A DNA stretch of 64,000 nucleotides, taken from positions 120,983 to 184,982 of the forward strand of contig NZ_VOSM01000010.1 in the NCBI RefSeq assembly GCF_007997015.1, read 5' to 3'. The translations under genes were made by a program, and so were the position numbers. This DNA comes from Lujinxingia vulgaris (GTDB lineage: Bacteria; Myxococcota_A; Bradymonadia; Bradymonadales; Bradymonadaceae). Positions 34,708-43,336 of the stretch are shown piece after piece (positions within the stretch are counted from its first letter, which is position 1; the number at the start of each line of letters is the position of its first letter). The notes under the pieces were generated by a model. That model was not told where the DNA came from, searched no databases, and was given only the letters and a program-made list of their open reading frames with translations.

Positions 34708-36231
34708 TCACTTGATGCGCCAGGTGGTGCCTTCGGTGCTGTCCATGATCTCGACCTGGAGGGCGTCGAGCTCGTCGCGGAGGGTGTCGGCTTTGGCCCA
34801 GTCTTTGGCGGCGCGGGCCTCGTTACGCCGGGCGATGAGCGATTCGATGTGGTCGGCGTCGAGATCCAGGGCTTTGACCTTGAGGTCGCGCAATTCCAGC
34901 AGCGCTTTTTGCGGCTCGCGCTGGAGAAGTCCCAAAATGTTGCCGGCGGAGGTCAAAAGCTCGCGCAGCTTAAAGAGGGTGTAGGGCTCATCGCCTTTGG
35001 GCTTCTTCTTGGACTGCGTGGCGTCATTGATGGCGCGGGCCAACTCGCCGATGAGCGCCAGGGCGCGGGGGGTGTTGAAGTCGTCGGCCATCGCCTCGTC
35101 GAAGCGCTCCATGAAGCCTTCGATGAGCTCTTTGCGCTCGGCCACAAGGCCGGTCTGGGGCGGGGTGTTGTCGGCGGCGTTGAAGCCGGCGCGGGCCAGG
35201 GCTTCATCGATGCGGGTGATGCAGGTGTACAAATACTCGACGCGGCCGGCGGCCTCTTCGAGCTGCTCGACGGCGTAGGTGATGGGGTTGCGGTAGAGCA
35301 CCGTGTGCATGAAGTAGCGGATCGCCTCGGGGTGGAAGCCCTGCAGGACGTCGCGGGTCGTCCAGAAATTGCCGAGGGATTTCGACATCTTACGCTCGAT
35401 GCGCTCCCCCTCTTCGTTGGTCTCGGCGACGTTGACCATGCCCACGTGCATCCAGTTTCGGGCGAAGGGTGCGTGGCCGCAGGCGGCCTCGGATTGGGCG
35501 ATCTCGTTCTCGTGGTGCGGGAAGATCAGGTCGCGACCGCCGCCGTGAATATCAAAGCTGTCGCCGAGGTAGCGCTGGCTCATCGCCGAGCATTCGATAT
35601 GCCAGCCCGGGCGCCCATAACCCCAGGGGGACTGCCAGCCCAGCTCACCCTCTGCGGCGCCCTTCCAGAGCGCGAAGTCAAAGGGATGCTCTTTGATGTC
35701 GGAGGCCTCCACCCGGCCGGAGCGCCCCGCCTCCATATCGTCGAGCTTGCGGCCGGAGAGCTTGCCGTAGTCGTCAAAGGAGCTGATGCGGAAGTACACG
35801 TCGCCCTCGGCCGCGTAGGCGTGCCCGCGCTCAATGAGGCGCTCCACCATCGCGATAATATCGTCGATATGCTCGCTGACCTTCGGCTCCACATCGGCAT
35901 GCGCCACGCCCAGCTGACCCATATCTTCATCGAGCGCCTCGATGAAGTTCTGAGAGAGCTCCAGCGGGTCGATGCCCTTCTCGGCGGCGCGTTTGATGAT
36001 CTTGTCGTCCACGTCGGTGTGGTTGCGCACAAAGGTCAGGTCGTAGCCGACGTGGCGCAGAAAGCGCTGCACGACATCGAAAAAGATGAAGACACGGGCG
36101 TGCCCGATATGCGTGAGGTCGTAGACCGTCACCCCGCAGACATACATGCTGACCTTACCGGGCTCGGCCGGCTCAAGGGTTCGCTTCTGGTCGCTCATGG
36201 TGTCAAAGAGGGTGATCGGTCGGATGCTCAT
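34708..36231 (-). CDS. cysS: Cysteinyl-tRNA synthetase
   Basis: Attaches Cys to its tRNA. About 507 residues with CGVTVYDLTHIGHARVF (HIGH), zinc ligands CGVTVYD and PGWHIECS...HHENE, KMSKSLGN (KMSKS), and the C-terminal helical domain ending ADTLRDELDALQVEIMDSTE. Start placed at 36231 (MSIRPITLFD); an ATG eight codons upstream is possible. GGAG lies nine bases before. It is a single-gene transcript with the terminator at 34509. Confidence 0.97.
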   Translation of the reverse strand: MSIRPITLFDTMSDQKRTLEPAEPGKVSMYVCGVTVYDLTHIGHARVFIFFDVVQRFLRHVGYDLTFVRNHTDVDDKIIKRAAEKGIDPLELSQNFIEALDEDMGQLGVAHADVEPKVSEHIDDIIAMVERLIERGHAYAAEGDVYFRISSFDDYGKLSGRKLDDMEAGRSGRVEASDIKEHPFDFALWKGAAEGELGWQSPWGYGRPGWHIECSAMSQRYLGDSFDIHGGGRDLIFPHHENEIAQSEAACGHAPFARNWMHVGMVNVAETNEEGERIERKMSKSLGNFWTTRDVLQGFHPEAIRYFMHTVLYRNPITYAVEQLEEAAGRVEYLYTCITRIDEALARAGFNAADNTPPQTGLVAERKELIEGFMERFDEAMADDFNTPRALALIGELARAINDATQSKKKPKGDEPYTLFKLRELLTSAGNILGLLQREPQKALLELRDLKVKALDLDADHIESLIARRNEARAAKDWAKADTLRDELDALQVEIMDSTEGTTWRIK

Positions 36232-36379
36232 GCTACTACTCTCCATTATTTTCAATTTTTCGATCAGGGGGGCGCTGCGGGTTGATAGACGGGGTGGCGC
36301 GTTGCCATTTGTAGGGCTCTAACACAGTGGGCGGGCGCTATAAAACATGCATCACGTTGTCCGGGTGCCAGGGCATCAG

Positions 36380-36673
36380 CATCAGCTCCCCAGAACGAAT
36401 CCTGCGGCGTCGCCGCGGGCTCGCGGTAGCGCTGCTACAGCTTCGCCTTTGCTCCTTGCAGGGCTTCGCCCTGGTAGCATCAGCTCCCCAGGACGAATCC
36501 TGCGGCGTCGCCGCGGGCTCGCGGTAGCGCTGCTACAGCTTCGCCTTTGCTCCTTGCAGGGCTTCGCCCTGGTAGCATCAGCTCCCCAGGACGAATCCTG
36601 CGGCGTCGCCGCGGGCTCGCGGTAGCGCTGCTACAGCTTCGCCTTTGCTCCTTGCAGGGCTTCGCCCTGGAGA
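36380..36673. repeat. Three tandem 98-bp hairpin-rich repeat units
   Basis: Units begin at 36380, 36478 and 36576 (period 98, not a multiple of three). Each holds three small hairpins: GCGGCGTCGCCGC, GTAGCGCTGCTAC, and GCAGGGCTTCGCCCTGG. They fill the 500-base space between cysS and the next gene, which shows no gene of its own. Related single copies lie at 39394 (same orientation) and 41871 (inverted). Confidence 0.9.
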
Positions 36674-36731
36674 GCTGATGATCTGGTGGTACGCGTTAGA
36701 ATAAGGTCCTGTACAGGTGCCAGGCGTTCGA

Positions 36732-38399
36732 TCAGATGCCAAGAAGGCGTCGGATCGCATCGAGGAAAAATCCGGCGACGGCCTCGGCCGGCGATCGGTG
36801 GCGCTGGCGAGCGGCGGGGTTTTTCTCGAAGAAGTAGGTGCCGCGTCCCTCGAAAAGATCGACGACCAGGGGTTCGCGCTCGGGGTCGAGGAGGTAGGGC
36901 AGGAAGGTGGCGGCGCGGCGCGTGCTGTAGCTCAAGCGAGTGTCGAAGCCGAGGACGTTGGGCTGGCGTTTTTCGGCGCGGGAGGAGGGGGAGGTCAGCG
37001 TGTGGGCGCTGACGTCGCCGTAGCCCTCCAGGATGAGCGAGCCGGTGCCGCTGAAGATCAGAAAACGCACCTGGGAGGTGGCCCAGGCGTGCAGGTTGAA
37101 GAGGCGCCAGCGGGCTTCGATGCGGATGTCGCCGCGCACCGCGACCACGCGCGAGGCGCGAAAGACAAGGCCGGGGTGATCGTGCAGATCGACGCGCATC
37201 AGGTAGGCGTCGGCGTCGTGGGGGGAGCCCAGGAGGACTTCGCGGGGAGTCTCAATTTCGGGAGTTCGGGTGTCGGATTTGCCAGTGTTTTCAGGGGCTT
37301 GGGTGCCATCGAGTCGGGTGAGTAAGGTCAGCCCGGAGATAAACGAGATGTTGGGGGCGCGCCGGTCGAAGAAGAGGGCGGTGGAGGCGCCCTGGCGGTC
37401 CGATAAGATGTAGCCGGGCCGAGCCAGCAGGCGTTCGCCGGGGGAGAGGGGCAGGGTGAGGGTGCGTTCGGCCGAGGTACAGCGAAGTTGGGGGGAGGCT
37501 TCGGGGCCGTCTTCGTCGCTTGCCGGAAGGGGGGGAGCAAGTTGGACCTGGCGAGCGCGGGTCAAAAGCGGGAGCCCGACAAAATACCAGAGGGTGCGGC
37601 GGATGTAGGGGGAGAGCGCGATGAGCAGGGCCAGGCCAAGCAGGCCCGGCCAGCGTTTTTGGAACTCGAGCACAAGCCAGCGCTCGCGGCGAAGGCGCTC
37701 TTCTTCGGCCTGGTAGCTGCGGGCCTGCGCGAGCAGGGCGGTGCGGGAGGCTTCGAGCTCGGCCAGCGCGGCGTTGCTCTCTTGAAGGTGGGCCTCAAGC
37801 TCGGCGGTGGAGGCGTTGAGGCGTTCTTCGGCGCGGGTGCGGAAGCGGGCGGCGTCCTGGCGAGCGCGGGTCTCGATCTGGCGGGCGCTGCGCGCGACGG
37901 CCTGGCGTTGCAGGGCGGCGGAGGCCTCCAGGCGCTCGATCTGGGCGCGCAGGGTGCGGCACGTCCACCAGTCCACCGGGTTGAGGCTTGCGCAGTAGCG
38001 GGCCTCCATGCGGCGCGTGCTTTGTTCGACGGCGCGGCGTGACTCGGCGACGGTGCGGCGCGTCTCCTGGGCCTGGTTGTGGGCGGCCATGGCGATGCGG
38101 TTGAGTTCTTTACGGGTCTCCTCCTCCCAGGCGGCGCGGGCGAGTTCGCGCTGACGATCGAGGGCCACAATCCGGGCCTGGTGCGTGGTGGCGAGCCCCA
38201 GCTGTCGGGCGGCCTCGACGATGTCGCGCTCGCGGGCGTTTTGAAGCTCGTGAAGGCGCTGCGGGGTCTCGACGACCTGGCGAAGATGCGGTCCGGCCTG
38301 CCCCATCACCAGCGCGCCGGCAAAGAGCAGCAGCATCAGCCCGCCCACGATCAGCAGGGCTTTGAGCAGCGCGGCGGTCAGGGCGGCAAAAAGGCGCAT
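36732..38399 (-). CDS. Coiled-coil membrane protein with AIM24-like C-terminal domain
   Basis: A 555-residue protein. Membrane helix at residues 10-33 (LLKALLIVGGLMLLLFAGAL), then about 190 residues of Arg/Glu/Ala-rich coiled coil, and a second membrane segment (WPGLLGLALLIALSPYIRRT, about residue 250). A 280-residue beta domain follows with LTLPLSPGERLLARPGYIL, AWATSQVRFLIFSGTGSLIL and LVVDLFEGRGTYFFEKNPAA, suggesting the AIM24-like fold; this is not certain. GGAAG precedes the ATG. It follows the 98-bp repeats and runs alone on the minus strand. Confidence 0.7.
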   Translation of the reverse strand: MRLFAALTAALLKALLIVGGLMLLLFAGALVMGQAGPHLRQVVETPQRLHELQNARERDIVEAARQLGLATTHQARIVALDRQRELARAAWEEETRKELNRIAMAAHNQAQETRRTVAESRRAVEQSTRRMEARYCASLNPVDWWTCRTLRAQIERLEASAALQRQAVARSARQIETRARQDAARFRTRAEERLNASTAELEAHLQESNAALAELEASRTALLAQARSYQAEEERLRRERWLVLEFQKRWPGLLGLALLIALSPYIRRTLWYFVGLPLLTRARQVQLAPPLPASDEDGPEASPQLRCTSAERTLTLPLSPGERLLARPGYILSDRQGASTALFFDRRAPNISFISGLTLLTRLDGTQAPENTGKSDTRTPEIETPREVLLGSPHDADAYLMRVDLHDHPGLVFRASRVVAVRGDIRIEARWRLFNLHAWATSQVRFLIFSGTGSLILEGYGDVSAHTLTSPSSRAEKRQPNVLGFDTRLSYSTRRAATFLPYLLDPEREPLVVDLFEGRGTYFFEKNPAARQRHRSPAEAVAGFFLDAIRRLLGI

Positions 38400-38580
38400 G
38401 GCGGCGTCTTCCGGGCGTTGAGGGGGCGGAGGGCGAAGTTCGGGCGATAGGGGGGAAAGGTCTGGCGAGTGGGCTGGCGAGTTCAGAACATCGGGCGCCC
38501 ACCCCGATCATCCCGCCGGCTTGAAACACCGCGGGTGTCGATCTTTTTAATCAGGGGCAAGTGGTTGAAAATGCTGGGTT

Positions 38581-39378
38581 TTATGTGCGGCAGAAGCGCG
38601 CCGAGGGCGCGTCGATCTGACCGTCGCAGGATTCGCCTTCTGCCGGGCAATTAAAATCGTTGACGCAGACGCGCTGGCAGGAGGCCTCCAGGCCTGCGCG
38701 CGGTCGCACGCAGATCGTGCCTGCCTCACACACGCCCAGACTTCCCCCGCAGGGCGCACCGGCCTCGATCAACCCCGCGCGTCCGCAAAACGCGCCGCGC
38801 TCGCCAGTTTCGGGGTGGGTGCGCACGACGCAGTCAGCATTGGCCGGGCAGTCCTGCTGGAGAAGATCGCAGGGGGTGGCGGCCGGCTCGCAGGTGCCCA
38901 GCGCGTCGTGGCCGGGAAGCGTGCCGGAGCACCACTGGTGTTCGGGACAACTCTCAAGCTCGCTGGCGTCGCAGGCGATGCGGCAATGCGGCTCATCTTC
39001 GCCGGCGGAGCGCTTGCACACCAATCCCGCCCCGCAGTCGATATGCACCTCACAGGGCTCGCCGTCGCCGCGGGTGTCGTGGAGCAGCGCGCAGCGCGGC
39101 GCGTCGTCGGCCGAGGCGCCGGGCACGCAGGCGGTGGGGCCGGTCTGGCGTGTGGGGCAGTCCTGGGCGAGCAGGTCGCAGGTCGGGGGGAAGGGCTCTT
39201 CCGAGGGGCCGGCGTCGGGGAGGGCGGCGTCGTCGAGGCCCGCGTCGGGCAAGGGGCCGAGCGGCACGTCGGTGTCGGCGCAGGCCGTGGCGAGCATAAG
39301 GCTGGCAAGCAGCGCGAGGATCGCAGCCAGGGGGCGTCGTCGAAGAGCGGGCGTAAGGGATGTGGGGGTTCTGTTCAT
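38581..39378 (-). CDS. Cys-rich lipoprotein
   Basis: A 265-residue lipoprotein: hydrophobic signal (LLASLMLATACAD), then an acidic linker and about 16 Cys residues in modules like CDLLAQDCPTRQTGPTACV, CEVHIDCGAGLVCKRSAGE, CPEHQWCSGTLPG, CDLLQQDCPANADCV, CEAGTICVRP. It resembles other surface disulfide proteins in this window (21869-22783). Start could be 39378 or 39396; neither has a strong ribosome site. The 98-bp-type repeat B begins within a few bases upstream. Confidence 0.78.
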   Translation of the reverse strand: MNRTPTSLTPALRRRPLAAILALLASLMLATACADTDVPLGPLPDAGLDDAALPDAGPSEEPFPPTCDLLAQDCPTRQTGPTACVPGASADDAPRCALLHDTRGDGEPCEVHIDCGAGLVCKRSAGEDEPHCRIACDASELESCPEHQWCSGTLPGHDALGTCEPAATPCDLLQQDCPANADCVVRTHPETGERGAFCGRAGLIEAGAPCGGSLGVCEAGTICVRPRAGLEASCQRVCVNDFNCPAEGESCDGQIDAPSARFCRT

Positions 39379-39393
39379 AGGTGGAGCGTAGCG

Positions 39394-39585
39394 CATCCCC
39401 GCATCAGGACAAAGCCTGCGGCGTTGCTGCGGGCTCGCGGTAGCGCTGCTACAGCTTCGCCCTGGCTCCTTGCAGGACTTCGCCCTGCTGCGTGGATGGT
39501 TGGGAGTTATTCGTAGTGTCCTTGCCGGCCTTTGCTCTGTTGCGTGGCTGGTGGGGAGTTATTCATAGTGTCCTGGCCGGTCTGG
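39394..39585. repeat. 98-bp-family repeat B (left arm of an inverted pair)
   Basis: Contains GCTCGCGGTAGCGCTGCTAC, TCCTTGCAGGACTTCGCCC, then GTGGATGGTTGGGAGTTATT and GTGTCC, and a decayed second copy. It is inverted relative to 41818-41990, and the two enclose the gene 39639-41402. Confidence 0.8.
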
Positions 39586-39638
39586 GGGCCAGAACATCGA
39601 ACATGATATTCGCATCGGTGCCAGGCGATTGATCTTCT

Positions 39639-41402
39639 TTAATCGTCCGGAAGATCCGAACCTCCGAGATCACCGCCCTCATCAAAAAGACTGGCGAGCG
39701 CGTCGAGGTCGTCGGCCAGGCTCTGGCGGCTCGATGTGGGATCGGCGTCGTTGGCCGCTTCGCTGACCTCGGGTGCAGCTGCGAGCGAGGCGCCCAGGTA
39801 GGGGCGCGGGTCGATGCGGCAGCGCTGCCAGCGCCAGAGGGTCGCAAGCTCCAGGAGCGCCAGTCGAACCTCCTCGACGGTCTGGCTGCCGACCTGATCG
39901 AGGTGGCGCAGGCGGCGCTCGTCGCCGTCGACTTCGTCAAGGGTGTAGCCGCGCGGGTCGGTGCCCAGGGCTGCCAGGCCGCGCTCCAGGCGGCCGGCGT
40001 CGGCCGGGGGGAGGTTGAGGTCGGCCAGGCTCAGCGCCATGAAGCGGGCGTCGAAGAGCGCGCGCAGGTTGGGGAGGATGGCGCTCGTGGCGGGGAGGGT
40101 GAAGCTCGAAGAGGTGTCGGGCGGGTCGGGTCGAGCCGAGCGAAGCGAGGCGCCGTAGGTCGCCACCAGGTTGAGCTCGGTGCGGTAGGTGATCAGCGCG
40201 CAGTGGATGCGGTGGGCCGCCGGGGAGTCCGGGTTGTTGCGCGCCCAGGCCTGGGCCTCGCGGATCGGGCGCAGGCGGTCAAGCCCCACCGCTTCGAGCA
40301 GCGCGTCGTCGAGCAAGAGCACCGCCACCGGGTGTCCGGCGACCTCATCGCGATGAAGGAGCGTGCCGTCGCCGTCGCAGTGGTAGGGGCTCAACACCTC
40401 GTCGAGGGTGATGGGGGCGTCGCCCTTTTTAAGCCCGCCCTGCTTGAGAAGCTGCGTGGCGCAGATCTCTTCGACCTCGCTCAAAAAAGCCTGGCGCGCC
40501 TCCGGATCGTCGACGAGCGCGGCGATATGCGCGTGCAAGGTCAGCCCCCGGGGCTCGGCAAAGGCGCGCCAGACGGCCTGGCGCGCGCCCAGCAAAAGCC
40601 CCTTTCGGGAGATCTGCTGGCGGCCGCCGAAAAAACTTCCCTCCACCCGCCCGCTGACCGGGCGGCCGTGGCGATCGGTGGGATCGATGAGCACCCGCAG
40701 AAGATCGAGCTCCAGGCGCTGCCAGGCATCGCGGCGCTCGGGCTCGGGCGCCTCCACGAGCAGCTCCAGGGTGCGCTCCAGGCGAACCTCGCGAAGCTCA
40801 TAGCCAAAGACCAGGTAGGTGGCGCCCTCAAAGCTCAGCGGCCAGCCGCAAAAAGTGCCCTCCCGTCGCGCGAGCTCTCCGTCGCGGAGCAGCACCCCGG
40901 CGATCTTCAGCTCCACGTTCGGGTTGAGCGCGCAGCGGGCCCGATCGTGGGTCGAGGCCTCCTGCGGTCGGTAGTGGATCACCTGGAGGTTGGCGCGCTG
41001 CAACTTCCTCAACACCTCCCGCAGCGTCGCGTCTTTCACCGCCGAGCGCACTCGCCCCTGCAGCGGTTCTTTGCCGAAGATGCGACCGCCGGAGTCGCCG
41101 TAGAGGGTGGCGGGCACGAGCACACAGGCCCGAAGATCGCGATCGATCAGGTCAAAATAGAGCCCCGCCGCCTTGCAGACCTCATTGAGCACCGAGAGCT
41201 CCGCGCGGGCGATCACCGCGTTATGCACCTCAACGCCGGTGCTGTGGATCGCGTCGAGCAGACCGTTCAGCCTTCGGGCGCGCTCCTCACCGGCCTGGCG
41301 CTCTCGCCGGGCACAGAGCGAGATCAGCTCGCCAGAGCAGGGGCGCTCACTCGCGGAGGTCGATGAGGCGTTGGGGTCGTGGGGATCGCCGGGGTGGGTC
41401 AT
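39639..41402 (-). CDS. Large protein of unknown function, enclosed by inverted repeats
   Basis: A 587-residue soluble protein that I do not recognise. It begins MTHPGDPHDPNASSTSASER with CPCSGELISLCARRERQAGE-like charged helices; the central region has AVIARAELSVLNEVCKAAGL, VLIDPTDRHGRPVSGRVEGS and LITYRTELNLVATYGASLRS. The C-terminus is acidic (DDLDALASLFDEGGDLGGSD). No signal peptide, membrane helix or nucleotide-binding loop is evident. AGGA lies before the ATG. It lies between inverted repeats B and C, and its codon use resembles that of the neighbours. Confidence 0.65.
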   Translation of the reverse strand: MTHPGDPHDPNASSTSASERPCSGELISLCARRERQAGEERARRLNGLLDAIHSTGVEVHNAVIARAELSVLNEVCKAAGLYFDLIDRDLRACVLVPATLYGDSGGRIFGKEPLQGRVRSAVKDATLREVLRKLQRANLQVIHYRPQEASTHDRARCALNPNVELKIAGVLLRDGELARREGTFCGWPLSFEGATYLVFGYELREVRLERTLELLVEAPEPERRDAWQRLELDLLRVLIDPTDRHGRPVSGRVEGSFFGGRQQISRKGLLLGARQAVWRAFAEPRGLTLHAHIAALVDDPEARQAFLSEVEEICATQLLKQGGLKKGDAPITLDEVLSPYHCDGDGTLLHRDEVAGHPVAVLLLDDALLEAVGLDRLRPIREAQAWARNNPDSPAAHRIHCALITYRTELNLVATYGASLRSARPDPPDTSSSFTLPATSAILPNLRALFDARFMALSLADLNLPPADAGRLERGLAALGTDPRGYTLDEVDGDERRLRHLDQVGSQTVEEVRLALLELATLWRWQRCRIDPRPYLGASLAAAPEVSEAANDADPTSSRQSLADDLDALASLFDEGGDLGGSDLPDD

Positions 41403-41689
41403 ACAGGGTCCTGGCCTGGGGGCCCGTCAACGTCGGGGCTTGCGTTCTGTGGGACGACGTTGCGCCCCGGGGGCCGCCTTATGGGGCCGCACCATCTAAG
41501 GAGGCAAGCGTCGAACTTCTTCCCATCGTCAACGATCGTGCCATCTGCAGGGCGAACGCGGCGGGCTCAGACGCGTTGCCGGCGAGTGTGCGCGGGGTGA
41601 AAAGGTCGCCCACGCACGGGTTGCTCACCATCTCTGCGGACACATCTCGTCGAACGATCGGGGCGGCCGGTGGCATTCCCCATGCGCGG

Positions 41690-41800
41690 TGGCCTGGCAC
41701 GCGGGCGAAGATCGGAACGAGTGCCAGGCACCCGGGCGAAGATCGGAACGAGTGCCTGGCACCCGGGCGAAGATCATGAGCGAGTGCCAGGCACCCGGAC
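41690..41800. repeat. Array of GTGCCWGGCAC palindromes, 31-base period
   Basis: Cores at 41690 (variant), 41721 (CCAGG), 41752 (CCTGG) and 41784 (CCAGG), spaced 31, 31 and 32 by a conserved CGGGCGAAGATCGGAACGA spacer. It is within the 750-base gene-free stretch 41403-42149, which otherwise holds repeat C. Confidence 0.85.
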
Positions 41801-41817
41801 GATGGCAGCCATCCCGT

Positions 41818-41990
41818 AGGTATGACTCCCGACCGTCCATGCAGCAGGGCGAAGTCCTGCAAGGACATTACGAATAACTCCCAACCATCCATGCAGCAGG
41901 GCGAAGTCCTGCAAGGAGCAAGGGCGAAGCTGTAGCAGCGCTACCGCGAGCCCGCGGCGACGCCGCAGGCTTTGTCGTGATGCGTGGATG
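41818..41990. repeat. 98-bp-family repeat C (right arm of an inverted pair)
   Basis: Reverse orientation copy: full copy 41871-41985 plus a partial copy at 41818-41870. It shares the tail AATAACTCCCAACCATCCAT with repeat B, in inverse. Confidence 0.82.
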
Positions 41991-42149
41991 CATGGATGCG
42001 CGTTGCATCGCGACCCACGCGGTGCCAGTCTACGACCCTCACCCCCGGGTGATTATCTTTTATGGGAGGTGGAGCGCGCCGCGGGGAGCGGGGAGGGCGC
42101 GCTCTTACAGAGCTCCCGTCGATCGCCACTGACTGCGAGATGACCTGCG

Positions 42150-43289
42150 ATGAACCCACCGAACAAGACGCGGATTTACCTCTCTCCTCCGGACATCGGC
42201 GAGCTGGAGCGGCGCTATGTGCAGGAGGCTTTTGATACGAACTGGATCGCGCCGCTGGGGCCTAACGTCGACGGCTTTGAGCAGGAGCTGGCCGCCTATG
42301 TGGGGTCGGGGCATGCGGCGGCGCTTGTAAGCGGAACCGCAGCGTTGCATCTGGCGTTGAGGTTGTGCGGGGTGGGGCCAGGCGATGAGGTCGTGGTCTC
42401 GTCTCTGACGTTTGTGGCCAGCGCGGCGCCGGTGGTGCAGCTGGGCGCAAGCTGCACCTTTATCGACGCCGAGCGCGACTCCTGGAACCTCGATCCGGCG
42501 CTCGTCGCCGAGCTTTTTGAGGCTCGGGCGCGGGAAGGGCGCCTGCCCCGCGCGCTGATCGTGGTGCACCTCTACGGTCAATCCGCCGACATCGACCCGC
42601 TGGTCGAGCTCTGCGATCGCTACGGCGTGGCGCTGATCGAAGACGCCGCCGAGGCCCTGGGCGCGACCTATAAGGGCAAAAGCCCCGGGAGTTTTGGTCG
42701 GGCGGGGATCTTTTCGTTTAACGGCAACAAGATCATCACCTCCTCGGGCGGGGGGATGCTGGTGAGCGACGACGCCGAGCTCATCGCGCACGCCCGCAAG
42801 CTCGCCACCCAGGCCCGCGACCCGGCGCCCCACTACGAGCATACCGAGCTGGGTTACAACTACCGCATGAGCAATGTGGTGGCGGGCATCGGCCGCGGCC
42901 AGCTCGCCACGCTCGATCAGAAGGTCGCCGCGCGCCGCGCCAACTTCGCCCATTATGTCGAGGGTTTGGGCGATCTTCCCGGCATCGCGTTTCAGCCGGA
43001 AGCGGCCTGGGGCACCCACTCCCGCTGGCTGACCTGCCTGACGGTTGACGCGGAGGCGTTCGGCAACGATCGCGAGGCGATCCGCCTGGCGCTGGAGGCC
43101 GAGAACATCGAGGCGCGGCCGGTCTGGAAGCCGATGCATATGCAGCCGGTGTTTCAGGAGGCCCCGATGGTCGGCGGCGCCGTCAGCGAAGATCTTTTTG
43201 AGCGCGGCCTCTGCCTGCCCTCCGGATCGTCGCTGAGCCAGGCCGATCGCGAGCGCATCATCGCTATTGTGCGCGGCTGCGCCCGCTGA
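42150..43289 (+). CDS. DegT/DnrJ/EryC1/StrS-family PLP aminotransferase
   Basis: A 379-residue sugar aminotransferase type enzyme: RIYLSPPDIGELERRYVQEA, DTNWIAPLGPNVDGFEQELA, ALVSGTAALHLALRLCGVGP, FVASAAPVVQLGASCTFIDA, IEDAAEALGATYKGKSPGSF, FSFNGNKIITSSGGGMLVSD (Schiff-base Lys), YNYRMSNVVAGIGRGQL. Similar to PglE/ArnB-type enzymes making amino sugars for surface glycans. No glycosyltransferase is adjacent. AGATGACCTGCG before the ATG gives only a weak ribosome site. Confidence 0.92.
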   Translation: MNPPNKTRIYLSPPDIGELERRYVQEAFDTNWIAPLGPNVDGFEQELAAYVGSGHAAALVSGTAALHLALRLCGVGPGDEVVVSSLTFVASAAPVVQLGASCTFIDAERDSWNLDPALVAELFEARAREGRLPRALIVVHLYGQSADIDPLVELCDRYGVALIEDAAEALGATYKGKSPGSFGRAGIFSFNGNKIITSSGGGMLVSDDAELIAHARKLATQARDPAPHYEHTELGYNYRMSNVVAGIGRGQLATLDQKVAARRANFAHYVEGLGDLPGIAFQPEAAWGTHSRWLTCLTVDAEAFGNDREAIRLALEAENIEARPVWKPMHMQPVFQEAPMVGGAVSEDLFERGLCLPSGSSLSQADRERIIAIVRGCAR

Positions 43290-43302
43290 GTTCCGGCCCT
43301 GA

Positions 43303-43336
43303 CCCGCAGGTCTTTTGAGCCCTTCAGACCTGCGGG
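43303..43336. terminator. Hairpin between convergent genes
   Basis: 11-bp stem CCCGCAGGTCT (43303-43313) against AGACCTGCGGG (43326-43336), with TTTTG in the loop. Its right arm overlaps the last codons of the sigma-factor gene. No downstream T-run. Confidence 0.55.

Noticed and set aside
36347..36625. Short open frames inside the 98-bp units
   Set aside because: Unit length is not a multiple of three, so frames change from unit to unit; hairpins explain the conservation better.
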